64,000 nt of DNA from an uncultured Odoribacter sp. Lineage in GTDB: Bacteria; Bacteroidota; Bacteroidia; Bacteroidales; Marinifilaceae. Each line of letters starts with the position of its first letter. The first letter of the stretch is position 1. Of the stretch, positions 42,642 to 52,205 are shown piece after piece. The stretch spans positions 1-64,000 of the forward strand of contig CALUKF010000003.1 of NCBI GenBank assembly GCA_944321145.1, in the 5' to 3' direction. The position numbers and the translations under genes were made by a program. The notes below the pieces were generated by a model. That model worked only from the letters and a program-made list of their open reading frames with translations. It had not been told where the DNA came from and ran no database searches.

Positions 42642-43838
42642 TCACCTCGAAAGCAAATAATGCGACAGCGCATTGAACATAAACGCATTGCTCCATCGCA
42701 TATACGGAATCTTTGAACTGACGCCCGGCTTCAACTGATAATAAAAATACCCCTTCTTGTCCTGCATGTGGGCAATAGTCCAATCCAGCACCTTGTCAGC
42801 CAATTCCCCATACTTGTCATACTGATGCAAACGCGCCAATGTCACCAGCAACTGACCGGGGCAATGGATATCTATCGGATACATCCGATTGTCATAATAC
42901 TTAGGCGTTCCGTCCGCCTCAAAAAAATGCCGGACATAATAGGCAAAACCCTTTTCAATATACGGCGCAAAACTCTCATCTCCCGTCAACTCCTGATAAG
43001 CAATCAGCGCATCCAAATTATACCCCGTATGGAAACTGTCCACCCAGCCCTGCACCGGCAACATTCCGTACACCCACGCCCCGTCCTCCCGTTGCCCGTA
43101 GCAACACGCCCGCACCGTCTGCTCAGCCAACTCGCGATACGCCTCATTGCGCGTATAATGATAGCAAAAACTCAACAGCCGTGCCCCTAGCAGCGAAGCA
43201 TTAAACACCGTGTCATTTCCCGGCAACGGACTATAAGAGAACAAAAAGCCGTCCTGATAAGGCGTCCGATGCAAATCCTTCACCACAAACTGCGCTGCAC
43301 TCAACGCCGTATCCAGATACGCCTCATTACGCGTAATCTCATACGCCTCCATCAACGCCGTAGCACAAAAATTCGTTGCCACCACCGTAGGCGTATACTT
43401 CGGAAAAAGAAACAACCGCCGTGCCTGCCAGTCAAAATTATATCCCCAACACGCGCCGCTATACCCCTTCGACTGCAACGAGACAAGCAATTCTGCCAAC
43501 TCCTCGATTCTCGCCCTTAACTCTTGCGGCTGCCCCAAATGCTCCGCCCATTCCGGATGCTTCGCCACCGCCTGATACAAATTGCAATACCCCGATAAGA
43601 ACAGCCCGATGCCCTTCGCATTATACTCTTTCGGCACCGACGCAATCCGCCTCAAATTTACCGGACACCGCTTAAACCCCTGAATCACCACCAACCGGCA
43701 AAGCGCCGACTTCTTCAGCAACGGCAACGCCTGAAAGATACGGGAATTCAAACCATCATACGGATCCCAACCTTTAAAATGTTCTCGCTCGCAATAGTCT
43801 TTTAAAGACAAGAATGAAGCAATTACATCATTTTTCAT
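42642..43838 (-). CDS. Alpha/alpha-toroid protein of the capsule locus, function unknown
   Basis: A 398-residue protein of regularly spaced helices (for example TALMEAYEITRNEAYLDTALSAAQFV, LGARLLSFCYHYTRNEAYRELAEQTV, YNLDALIAYQELTGDESFAPYIEKG), the pattern of an (alpha/alpha)6 barrel as in glycoside hydrolases, epimerases and lyases. Homologues in capsule clusters have misleading names from unrelated families. Aromatic and acidic residues in the loops (CWGYNFDWQ, WVDSFHTGYN) suggest a carbohydrate-binding cleft. No signal peptide. It overlaps the deacetylase gene by 11 bases. Confidence 0.72.
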   Translation of the reverse strand: MKNDVIASFLSLKDYCEREHFKGWDPYDGLNSRIFQALPLLKKSALCRLVVIQGFKRCPVNLRRIASVPKEYNAKGIGLFLSGYCNLYQAVAKHPEWAEHLGQPQELRARIEELAELLVSLQSKGYSGACWGYNFDWQARRLFLFPKYTPTVVATNFCATALMEAYEITRNEAYLDTALSAAQFVVKDLHRTPYQDGFLFSYSPLPGNDTVFNASLLGARLLSFCYHYTRNEAYRELAEQTVRACCYGQREDGAWVYGMLPVQGWVDSFHTGYNLDALIAYQELTGDESFAPYIEKGFAYYVRHFFEADGTPKYYDNRMYPIDIHCPGQLLVTLARLHQYDKYGELADKVLDWTIAHMQDKKGYFYYQLKPGVSSKIPYMRWSNAFMFNALSHYLLSR

Positions 43839-44874
43839 ACTTCTCTTTATAAAATTCCGTTATTGTCTGATAGCGATATTTTCCTTGTGTTTGCAATAGC
43901 AAATACTCAAAATTCTGCCCGCTTACAAAACTTTTGGGATGCCCTACCAAAACACCATATTGGCGATTTAGCTTTTCAAAATTCTTCAAAAAAGCTCTAT
44001 GCATAGATTTAGAAAAAAGACAATAATCCCAAGTCTGCCATTCCTTTTGAAAGAAATAATTTACTTTATCAAACAATCGAGCCTTATTTGCCGAAGTCTT
44101 TGCAGCAAAAGCTTCTTGAGCCGATTTTCTATTTTGCAACAAAGATTTTATACGACCCGCCGAAACATATTTCTTCCAACGGACAATAGGGAAAGCCACA
44201 ATGGGAAGTTCAATTATATTGGCATTTCCTGAACATTCCAATTCTTCTCCGACCAGCCAAAAATCTGCCTCAACTGCAATGTTTGAATAATCATATCGTG
44301 ACAAACTCCCACTTTCTTTGCCGCCCGGATAAATAGAAGAATCCACTACAAAACCTGTTGCCGCCATTGTTTTTACTATATCAAAAGAAGGCTGTATATT
44401 ATAACCGCCAGCCCTGACAGCCCTACATTGGAAATCCGAATCTATTGGTCGAATTATCTCTTCAATTGTCCGCTTACCTTTTTCAAATAAACATTCCAAC
44501 GAATAGTCTCCAACTTTACAATATCCCCCCAATCTCCAATCTTCAGGGTTAATATGCCATTTCCCATCTCGAAAATAAGCATCTACCCATTGAGGATGCA
44601 AATGAAGTTGTATGTCATGTCCACATTGATGAGCATATCTCAATTGTTGTACCATCGCTTCTATAGGATTTTTGTCATACCCCATGGAATTGCCCTTCTC
44701 CCACTCTTCTTTCAATTTCCAATACTCTACAACTTCAAAGAAGATGGTCAATTTTGCATTATATTTTTCTGTAATCTTTAATATTCTATCCGTAGGTTCT
44801 ATGATGTGGTGAAATACATCACCTGAACCATTCCCATATAATTCGTAATCTAAAGTCAGAAATAACGTCCTCAT
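43828..44874 (-). CDS. Polysaccharide deacetylase-like (CE4/NodB fold) protein
   Basis: A 348-residue cytoplasmic protein. LTLDYELYG provides the first Asp pair of a NodB-like metal site, and GHDIQLHLHPQWVD gives the H-x-H arrangement of the second motif; VRAGGYNIQPSFDIV matches the third (RxGG) motif. It may N-deacetylate a sugar intermediate and expose an amine for the amide-forming enzymes encoded upstream. It overlaps the GNAT gene by four bases. Confidence 0.8.
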   Translation of the reverse strand: MRTLFLTLDYELYGNGSGDVFHHIIEPTDRILKITEKYNAKLTIFFEVVEYWKLKEEWEKGNSMGYDKNPIEAMVQQLRYAHQCGHDIQLHLHPQWVDAYFRDGKWHINPEDWRLGGYCKVGDYSLECLFEKGKRTIEEIIRPIDSDFQCRAVRAGGYNIQPSFDIVKTMAATGFVVDSSIYPGGKESGSLSRYDYSNIAVEADFWLVGEELECSGNANIIELPIVAFPIVRWKKYVSAGRIKSLLQNRKSAQEAFAAKTSANKARLFDKVNYFFQKEWQTWDYCLFSKSMHRAFLKNFEKLNRQYGVLVGHPKSFVSGQNFEYLLLQTQGKYRYQTITEFYKEKYEK

Positions 44875-45503
44875 TTTTTCAGATTAAAATAAGATTTTGC
44901 CCCATCTGCTATTTCTATCTTTACCTTATAACGCTTAGCCCAACTTATAGCCCCCTCTTGAAAACCTAAATTCTTAAAAGACTTGAGAGAAGCTATATTT
45001 CGAAAGTTTACAGAAGTTATAAAAGCACTCACTTCTTTAGGCGCATTATTTATCCGTGTTTGCAATAACAATTGCTGCAACGCCAATCCCCTATATCGTT
45101 TATGCACAAAATCAGGACCTATCCAAGCCATATTATTTCCTAATATAAATACTCCAACTTTATTAACCCCATGTTCTTCAAAATGCATCCAACCATATGC
45201 AATAGGTTTATTTTCAATATATAAAACATGGCATATACTACCAGAATCAAGCCAGTTTTTATATGATTGCAATTTCAAACGTGGAAAATCAATACACTCT
45301 ATCTCATCCACATTTGTAATTGTTTTAATAGAAACCATTTTCCAATGCTCTCTCTGTTTAAAAACTATCTTGTCTCTTATACCATACAAGCAAATAGTTT
45401 TGGATGGTCGCCCCAATATGCTCAAAATGGCATTGGCAATGTAATGCCAAGTATTAATCCAGCCATCCGATTCGATAAAAACTCTTATTTTTCTAAATAT
45501 CAT
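44871..45503 (-). CDS. GNAT family N-acetyltransferase
   Basis: A 210-residue protein with an acyl-CoA-binding core in the second half: YIENKPIAYGWMHFE, WIGPDFVHKRYRGLALQQLLLQTRI (the RxxGxA/G loop) and a final strand ending LGFQEGA. It overlaps both neighbours by four bases, so it belongs to a tight module with the ATP-grasp ligase and the deacetylase. The substrate is probably a sugar or amino-acid amine. Confidence 0.82.
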   Translation of the reverse strand: MIFRKIRVFIESDGWINTWHYIANAILSILGRPSKTICLYGIRDKIVFKQREHWKMVSIKTITNVDEIECIDFPRLKLQSYKNWLDSGSICHVLYIENKPIAYGWMHFEEHGVNKVGVFILGNNMAWIGPDFVHKRYRGLALQQLLLQTRINNAPKEVSAFITSVNFRNIASLKSFKNLGFQEGAISWAKRYKVKIEIADGAKSYFNLKK

Positions 45504-46582
45504 CTCAGGAATTGAAAAATAAATGGTTTAAGATCATCCCAAGCCAATATATCAAATTGGGAACGAAATATATCTGTCAAATTCGTAAAATCGCGGCTCT
45601 GTATTCTTGCTCTTATATCACGAACAATATTCATCCATCGCAACTTCTCTACTTTTGCTTTAAGTTTTATCGCTTGATCAGGATGTACCAACACTTCCGA
45701 TACGTTACTAAATTTATAGTGCAAGCTACTTTGCAAACCACAAGTTCTTGTATTAACTTCTATAAAGTATAAGTTTTGTTTTTCAATATCATACATAAAT
45801 TCAAATTCTGCAAAGCCACAATATTTCAAACCGAACATAAACTTTTTGCATAATTCCATTACTCGCAATCCAATATCTGAATTATCAAATTCTTCTATAT
45901 AAGAAGTTATTCCTTTTTTCAATCTCCGTTTTTGATTGGACAAATACAATCCGCAACAAATTCCTTCCACATAATAACCTTGGCAAGATAAATTCAATAA
46001 TCTATTATTGGGAATATCAATAAATTCTTGTGCAATCACATCTTGCAAGCATTCACAAGGAATTTGCTGCACATAACTCTGCAACTCTTGAGCACTATTG
46101 ATTTTTACAGCCTTAAAAAATAAAGGTATTTCATAATTCCGCTTTAGAAATAAAGGGAAAGTAAGTTTTTTATGAGCAGGATCATCCAATGTCGCATATT
46201 GGGCAGTAACCATTCCATGAGCTAAAGCATACTCATACATTTTATCCTTATGCGCAAGCATTTCTATTACTGAATAAGGCCTGGAAGATACCTCACATAT
46301 TTCATATAACTCTTTATACTCACGCAACACCAATGCTAATATTTCTCCTGAAGTTATATAACAAACAGGTTTTTCCTCACACTTTTCTACAATATTGCTA
46401 ATATGCTCTTTTAATTCATCAATCTCATGGAAAACAATCTTTTTCCCATAACGGCTATGATAACCCACATTTTTAGTAGATTGACAAAAAGCGATAACCT
46501 TTACTCCTGCACGTCCTAATTCTCGCAAAATTGCCAACCCTTGCGGAGTAAGCCCCAATACAATATATTTCTTCATTTTCAC
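45500..46582 (-). CDS. ATP-grasp carboxylate-amine ligase
   Basis: A 360-residue ATP-grasp protein. N-terminal Rossmann-like preATP domain with the LGLTPQGLAILRELGRAG motif, the central ATP-grasp fold, and the metal-binding block GFAEFEFMYD ... FIEVNTRTCGLQ at about 258-285. Such enzymes join an acyl-phosphate to an amine; in capsule loci they amidate uronic acids or add amino acids. Very AT-rich coding sequence. Confidence 0.85.
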   Translation of the reverse strand: MKMKKYIVLGLTPQGLAILRELGRAGVKVIAFCQSTKNVGYHSRYGKKIVFHEIDELKEHISNIVEKCEEKPVCYITSGEILALVLREYKELYEICEVSSRPYSVIEMLAHKDKMYEYALAHGMVTAQYATLDDPAHKKLTFPLFLKRNYEIPLFFKAVKINSAQELQSYVQQIPCECLQDVIAQEFIDIPNNRLLNLSCQGYYVEGICCGLYLSNQKRRLKKGITSYIEEFDNSDIGLRVMELCKKFMFGLKYCGFAEFEFMYDIEKQNLYFIEVNTRTCGLQSSLHYKFSNVSEVLVHPDQAIKLKAKVEKLRWMNIVRDIRARIQSRDFTNLTDIFRSQFDILAWDDLKPFIFQFLR

Positions 46583-46594
46583 TAGTGTTGCCTA

Positions 46595-48220
46595 TTAAAT
46601 TTGTTTTGCCATTAAATTCACTATTAACTTAAATTTCCCTCTACGGCTATATATCAATTGGTCAAGGGCGACAACCTGAACGTTAATATCCATATTACCT
46701 AGACCCACTCGTTTTTGAGTTTCAGCAAGCACATATTTTTTATCTTGTTCTGTAAAACCAACGTCCGGTACAACATAGACAAATAATTTTCCTTTTTCTC
46801 TCTGAACCCATTGGCAAGCTTTAATATGTTTTCCACCTTCTACAAAATCTATACGAGTAACTATTGAGCCGTCTTTGCAAATAACAAAGTCATCTGCACG
46901 ACCTAAAATCTTTTTAATTACCCCCCCTGTTTTAACATTCATTAGATTTATTACAAATTTATACTTCCCTCGCGCAGAAAGTTTTATATCCTGTTCTGTA
47001 ATTAACTCAACATTGAAATCAATATTGCCATTGCCTATACGCTGAACAAGGTTCTGCTCTACTTGCTTTTTATCTGTATCAGTAAAACCTTTTTCCGGTA
47101 CAATACGCACTGCTAACAAGCCATTCGCATCTTGTATTAACTGACTATATTTTATATGCTTCACCCCTTTAAAAACAAAACCCAAACGCATTATGCGTGA
47201 CCCGTCTTTGCAGCATAGATAATCCTCCTTTCGTCCCTCAATTTTAGTCACAACAATTTGTGGATTATCTTCTGTAGCTTCAAATATTTCCATAATATCA
47301 TTGGAACGATAACGAATCAAAGGAAAAGCTATATTGATAAGAGATGTACAGATTTCCCCATCCTCTAAGTATTCATTAATACTATATCCCGGAGCTTCAT
47401 AATATCCATTATGATTATTGGATTCTATTAAAGAAATCGTCCTTTCTGTCATCCCGTAGCGATCAAAAATTTCAGTTCCTAATTGTTGTTCTATTAGTGA
47501 ACGCTGGTAATCAAATAATGTTTCGCTGGAAGTAAAAGCAACCGGGATATGCAACTGCAAATTATTATCACGCAGAAGAAGTGCCAATGCATATAGGGAA
47601 CTCGGATAACCTTCAATAGCTACCGGCTGATGCTTGATTATCAAATCATAATAGAACTGAACAGTATTGGGATTGATATTATAACTTGACAGGTAAAGGG
47701 TGTTACTAACGTGTATTTTAAGATGCGTCTGTCGCTTATCCAGATTACCTCTTAAAGAAACTAAGGGTTGCCCATAAGTAAATCCGTTACGTTGGCGGGC
47801 ACAATATGTATACGCTTGTGACAACCAAATAGAAGCCCAGTTTTCATACACCTTAAGCGGAGTTCCCGTTGTTCCGCTAGTACAAGCCCTTATCACTTGC
47901 CATCGTGGAACAGCCAACATCTTATCAGCATGTTGCCTTACCATATCTTTAGTTATAATCGGTAGTTTTTTTATATCTGCCAGACAAGTAATATCTTCCT
48001 TCTTTACTCCAGCCTCAGTATAAAGTTTATGATAAAATGGAGACCTGTCATACGCTGTACGGAAAATCTTCAGGAACCTTTCCTCTTTATAGCGATTCAA
48101 TTCTTCAGGTGTCATCGCATAAAGTCGTTCAACCTTTTTTATATAAGGAAAAATAACAGGATAACTACGCAGTGCATATTTAGTAGTTTCCTTTATGTAT
48201 TTTTGAATTTTTGCAATCAT
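46595..48220 (-). CDS. PaaK/CapK-like adenylating enzyme with duplicated C-terminal module
   Basis: A 541-residue phenylacetate-CoA-ligase-like protein. The AMP-binding core contains the P-loop ACTSGTTGTPLKVYEN (about 113-128), FTSSETLFDYQ, and DRYGMTERT. The family normally ends with one small C-terminal domain at about 430 residues; here residues 321-431 are followed by a second, homologous copy at 432-541 (each with GR-x-(E/D)D-(Y/F) and CKDGS, then RGK(Y/F)K(F/L)x(V/I)NLM). Such enzymes activate a carboxylate as AMP ester. It precedes the ATP-grasp gene by 12 bases. Confidence 0.85.
   Translation of the reverse strand: MIAKIQKYIKETTKYALRSYPVIFPYIKKVERLYAMTPEELNRYKEERFLKIFRTAYDRSPFYHKLYTEAGVKKEDITCLADIKKLPIITKDMVRQHADKMLAVPRWQVIRACTSGTTGTPLKVYENWASIWLSQAYTYCARQRNGFTYGQPLVSLRGNLDKRQTHLKIHVSNTLYLSSYNINPNTVQFYYDLIIKHQPVAIEGYPSSLYALALLLRDNNLQLHIPVAFTSSETLFDYQRSLIEQQLGTEIFDRYGMTERTISLIESNNHNGYYEAPGYSINEYLEDGEICTSLINIAFPLIRYRSNDIMEIFEATEDNPQIVVTKIEGRKEDYLCCKDGSRIMRLGFVFKGVKHIKYSQLIQDANGLLAVRIVPEKGFTDTDKKQVEQNLVQRIGNGNIDFNVELITEQDIKLSARGKYKFVINLMNVKTGGVIKKILGRADDFVICKDGSIVTRIDFVEGGKHIKACQWVQREKGKLFVYVVPDVGFTEQDKKYVLAETQKRVGLGNMDINVQVVALDQLIYSRRGKFKLIVNLMAKQI
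46598..47260 (-). repeat. Tandem duplication of the ~110-codon C-terminal module
   Basis: Positions 46928-47260 and 46598-46927 encode two diverged copies of the same module. Shared landmarks in order are the GR...CKDGS strand, a GG/GVKHIK segment, an (I/V)VP-(E/D)-x-GFT step, a G(N/L)GN-(I/M)D-(F/I)NV strand and a final RGK(Y/F)K segment. Protein identity looks about 40 percent by eye, so the duplication is not recent. Confidence 0.88.
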
Positions 48221-48318
48221 GTGGTTGCTTTTATTAATTAACCATGTGATTTTTCAATGTGAAGTGCCTACAACATCTCATTTCTTTCATAGAAAGAGGA
48301 ATGATTATATCCTTCTCA

Positions 48319-49584
48319 TCAAGTTGACATATTTTTGATTTGCATTCTTCTAATTAGTAAGACAAAAGCTATCCCCACAAACAACAATGCAGACTGAGTA
48401 CTTGTATAGGCATGCCCCGCCAAGTAACCATGCCCGATAAACAAACAAAGCAGGATAATTATCCAAAAAGCCAGGACAGATTTTATTTTTAAATATGTTT
48501 TTACTGCCAACCAAAGAACATAAAAAGAAAATAACAACACTGCTCCACCTACTAATAAACCATAATAGCCAACAACATCATGAAAATCCATCTCAGTTAA
48601 ACGATAACCGTCCATGTTGTTATTCAAGGCTACCGCCCGTCCAAATCCGGAAAATCCCATCCCCAACAGCCATTGAGCCACATTAAAATTTTCAAAAACT
48701 TGATTTGCAGTTTCTCTTAATCCTGTTCGAGAATCTCCCGATAATAACACGTCAAAACGCTGTAGCATATACTTATCCTCTGCAAGAATATCAAGCACTA
48801 CAGAAAGTATGTATATAAGAAGTGCTATTACAATACAAGCTATTACCAATTTTTGTCTGATAGAGAACAGGTCTCTTGAAACAAAAACTATGAAATAAGC
48901 CAATATTCCCCAGATAAGAAGAGAACCACCGATACCAGCCATTGTCCCAAGCATAATTGTCCCAATAGTCACAAGTATTATTTTCAATAGATACGTAAAC
49001 TTATGGTTTATCACATACAAATAACACAACAGACAATTCGTCATGAGCAATGTTAAACCTATATCATTCCCTGCCGTAAAAAAGCCTTTAGTGCCAAATC
49101 CATAAGCAGCATCTATTTCCCCATAAGAACTCACTCCTAAACCTAAAAAAAACAACAAAATAATAGAAGTCGCCGCTGTCACCCCATAATAAGTTAATAA
49201 CGTAATAAACTTATCTATTTGAATGTACTGTTGGCATTGAAACAAGAATGCCAACACAAAATAAGGATACGAAAATTTAATAAAATAATTCAATTCATCT
49301 GCAACATTAAACGAGGAAACAGAAACTATCCAATATAAAAATGCAATTGCATACAAAAACAACACAACCAATAAACTTTTAAAAAAAGGCGACCATGGCT
49401 TTATAAAACAATATATCACACAAAAAGCAACCAGCCCTCCTTTATAAAGAGACGGAAATAAAGGGGTTCCGCTCAAGTAATGATGACAATACCCGTTATA
49501 CATATCAACAAAGACAGAAAACGGAAATATCAACAACAATATAAAGTGACAAATTGTAGAATACTTAACAGTTGTTATTTGCAT
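48319..49584 (-). CDS. O-antigen/capsule polymerase (Wzy-like)
   Basis: A 421-residue membrane protein with about twelve hydrophobic helices and one larger polar loop near residues 280-330 (LLSGDSRTGLRETANQV ... GMGFSGFG), as in O-antigen polymerase/ligase proteins. It overlaps the Wzx gene by 20 bases. As is normal for Wzy, assignment rests on topology and locus rather than motifs. It should link repeat units in the periplasmic leaflet. Confidence 0.8.
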   Translation of the reverse strand: MQITTVKYSTICHFILLLIFPFSVFVDMYNGYCHHYLSGTPLFPSLYKGGLVAFCVIYCFIKPWSPFFKSLLVVLFLYAIAFLYWIVSVSSFNVADELNYFIKFSYPYFVLAFLFQCQQYIQIDKFITLLTYYGVTAATSIILLFFLGLGVSSYGEIDAAYGFGTKGFFTAGNDIGLTLLMTNCLLCYLYVINHKFTYLLKIILVTIGTIMLGTMAGIGGSLLIWGILAYFIVFVSRDLFSIRQKLVIACIVIALLIYILSVVLDILAEDKYMLQRFDVLLSGDSRTGLRETANQVFENFNVAQWLLGMGFSGFGRAVALNNNMDGYRLTEMDFHDVVGYYGLLVGGAVLLFSFYVLWLAVKTYLKIKSVLAFWIIILLCLFIGHGYLAGHAYTSTQSALLFVGIAFVLLIRRMQIKNMST

Positions 49585-51052
49585 AACGATTTAGCTTCAA
49601 CAAATATCTGCGGCTAAAGAAATAAAGATCCAATGCCAACACCAAGAAGCAAATAATAAATCTATATCCCAACGAAAAATCGCCCAACGATAATAAAAAT
49701 ACAGCAACAGGTATTGTAAACAATACTCCAAAATAAGAATCCTTCACAATATGAGAAGGCAATATTTTAAGTTTCACATACAATGGCAAGAAAAGTAACA
49801 CCACTAAAACATACGAAATAGTTTGTCCCCAAACAAACCCTTCCACACCATAATCATAAAAAAGATAAAAGAAAAGGATGGACAATAAAGAAAAGGTTAC
49901 TGAATCTCCAAAATACAACCAAGTTTTCTCTTTTACCGCGACAAAACGGTCGATTGCCTGGCGATAAACCCGCAAAAAGGCAAAGAAAAACATATAATTA
50001 GATATCAATCGAATATTTTCTAATGTGTAAGCTGAACCATAAATCCAAGTTACAATTTCCGGAAACAACATAAAAGGTACGGAGATACACAAAGCAACTT
50101 GCAAAGGCAAAAAGAGATTCAATTTCTCCAGAAAAAAAATGTTGCTTGAATTCCTGTATTTTGACATCATGCTGACAAAGGGGATGCAAACCATAAAAGC
50201 CACCCCAATGATAATCAACAATAATATATTGATTATGGAATAATAGCCCATTTGCGAATAACCATCTGGAACAGAAACCAATCTGGTTTCATTATACCAT
50301 GACAAAAAGGCAACTACAAATCCAGAAATAATATAAGGCAACACAAAAGATAAAATAGTTTTTCCTTCTCTCAGGCAATGCTTATAAATAGGTTTTATCT
50401 GGAAACGCCTAAAAATCTTTTTCAACTCAAATCGGGCAAAAAGGCAGGCAATAAAATTGTAAAACACATAGGCAAAAACAGCTCCTTTCAACGAATAATA
50501 ATAGGTCCCGATAAAATATACCGGGAATGAAAAAAGAATTTGCAAAAGATTCAATTTGCTAATCATCTTATATTGATTGAATCCTCGCAAGATACCATAT
50601 TGATTGTTATTTATTGCACTAATCAATATCACTACAGAAGATGCTTGCAAATAAATCATCAAGTCCGACCGATGCAGCATATTCTCTGAAATGGCATCTG
50701 AAAATATCCAAGCAATGGCAAATAGAACTAGGCCAAAACTAAAGCTAAATAGATTGAACAGGCCTACTAATCGCCCAACCTTGGACATATCATGGGGATA
50801 AAACTTAGCAATATAGTTCGTTCCCAACAAACCTATGCCAGAGGCTACAAAATCAGCAAAAAGCATCGTTGTACTACGAATCATGCTGAATTCACCATAT
50901 AACGTTACTTTTAAAATCTTGGCAACAAAAATCCATATCAAGAACAGTAAGAACTTAGAAATAAAAGTTCCCACTATCGACCAAAAACTATTCACACAGA
51001 ATTCTTTTAATGTAGAATTCTGCTTTATATTATTCAGCAGTTTTTGGAGCAT
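49565..51052 (-). CDS. Oligosaccharide flippase (Wzx-like, MOP superfamily)
   Basis: A 495-residue protein with about fourteen hydrophobic helices. It opens with the typical FCVNSFWSIVGTFISKFLLFLIW helix and the YGEFSMIRSTTMLFADFV stretch of polysaccharide transporters. It flips lipid-linked repeat units across the inner membrane. It overlaps both neighbours (23 bases with the glycosyltransferase). Confidence 0.9.
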   Translation of the reverse strand: MLQKLLNNIKQNSTLKEFCVNSFWSIVGTFISKFLLFLIWIFVAKILKVTLYGEFSMIRSTTMLFADFVASGIGLLGTNYIAKFYPHDMSKVGRLVGLFNLFSFSFGLVLFAIAWIFSDAISENMLHRSDLMIYLQASSVVILISAINNNQYGILRGFNQYKMISKLNLLQILFSFPVYFIGTYYYSLKGAVFAYVFYNFIACLFARFELKKIFRRFQIKPIYKHCLREGKTILSFVLPYIISGFVVAFLSWYNETRLVSVPDGYSQMGYYSIINILLLIIIGVAFMVCIPFVSMMSKYRNSSNIFFLEKLNLFLPLQVALCISVPFMLFPEIVTWIYGSAYTLENIRLISNYMFFFAFLRVYRQAIDRFVAVKEKTWLYFGDSVTFSLLSILFFYLFYDYGVEGFVWGQTISYVLVVLLFLPLYVKLKILPSHIVKDSYFGVLFTIPVAVFLLSLGDFSLGYRFIICFLVLALDLYFFSRRYLLKLNRYANNNC

Positions 51053-52205
51053 AATATAAAGACAAAAAGCGGTTTATTAAAAAATTCCAGTCATAGGCTT
51101 TAATCAAAGCAGCTCGCACCTCTTCTTGTGCAAAAGGTGTAACTAGACACTTCTTAATTTTCTGAGCTAAATCTTTAGGTTGTTCATGTACAATATCTAT
51201 TGGCTCACCAATATAAGTATTCAAGGTCTTCTGAAATTCATTTATCATTGCATAATAGCCTATTACAGGAATACCTACCGCCAATGCTTCCGTATAAACT
51301 AAGCCAAAACTCTCAAATTTACTAGGGACGACCAATATATCTGACTGGGTATACATATTTAATACGTCACTAAACTTTGTGCGCCCATAAAGCACATATT
51401 CAAAATTCCATTTACGCTGCTGAATATAATCGTGTGCTTCATCATTACAAATGATTTGCAGTTTCAAATGCTGGCACAAATATGTATCGGCATTTACAGC
51501 ATTAAGCAAAAAAGGTAAACCTTTTATTGTTAAGCTGTTGCCATATCCATTAAAAATTAGAATCTGCTTCGCTTTAGTTTGTACATTTTCTTTACATGGA
51601 TAATTCTCAAAAAACGAAGGATTGGATATTTTTACCAACTTATTTAAATCTCCAAGTTGAACTTTTTGATGATAAAATAGAGCCATATCTGAAATATAAA
51701 CAACTTTGGTCGCAATAGAAAATGTTTTTTGCAACAAAAACAACAAATGAGGATTACAAGAATAATTTTCATTTACCCAAAACCCATGATCTGTTATAAT
51801 TATTGGTCCAGAATATTTCAAATACTTCAATACAATAGGCGACGGATTATATAATGAATGAATATGAACAAAATCGGGATGAACCTTTTTCAAAAAACAT
51901 TTCAACACCCCACAATAATAAGCAATCAGTAAATTGGTTTTAAAAGAATACTTCCGCCATTTATGCTCATGAACAAAAAGCAACATCAAACTCCCTTTCA
52001 ATACAGCAACCGACCAAGCCATTTTGGACGAAGCCATAACTTCAGGATGTTTTACTCCAAAAGGTTTGTGGTAACAAATATAAGTCCGTATCCCTTTTTG
52101 ATGCAAACTCTTTATTAATCCTTCAATATGCGTTGCAATGCCGCCGGCAGCAATTCCCCTATAACATGCCGGCAAAGTACCAATAATTAAACCTAATTTA
52201 TTCAT
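51030..52205 (-). CDS. Glycosyltransferase family 4
   Basis: A 391-residue GT-B enzyme. The N-terminal glycine-rich GIAAGGIATHIEGLIKSL loop and the C-terminal PSKFESFGLVYTEALAVGIPVIGY (E-x7-E) motif are those of GT4. The acceptor and donor sugars are unknown. It overlaps the acyltransferase by eight bases. Confidence 0.93.
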   Translation of the reverse strand: MNKLGLIIGTLPACYRGIAAGGIATHIEGLIKSLHQKGIRTYICYHKPFGVKHPEVMASSKMAWSVAVLKGSLMLLFVHEHKWRKYSFKTNLLIAYYCGVLKCFLKKVHPDFVHIHSLYNPSPIVLKYLKYSGPIIITDHGFWVNENYSCNPHLLFLLQKTFSIATKVVYISDMALFYHQKVQLGDLNKLVKISNPSFFENYPCKENVQTKAKQILIFNGYGNSLTIKGLPFLLNAVNADTYLCQHLKLQIICNDEAHDYIQQRKWNFEYVLYGRTKFSDVLNMYTQSDILVVPSKFESFGLVYTEALAVGIPVIGYYAMINEFQKTLNTYIGEPIDIVHEQPKDLAQKIKKCLVTPFAQEEVRAALIKAYDWNFLINRFLSLYYAPKTAE

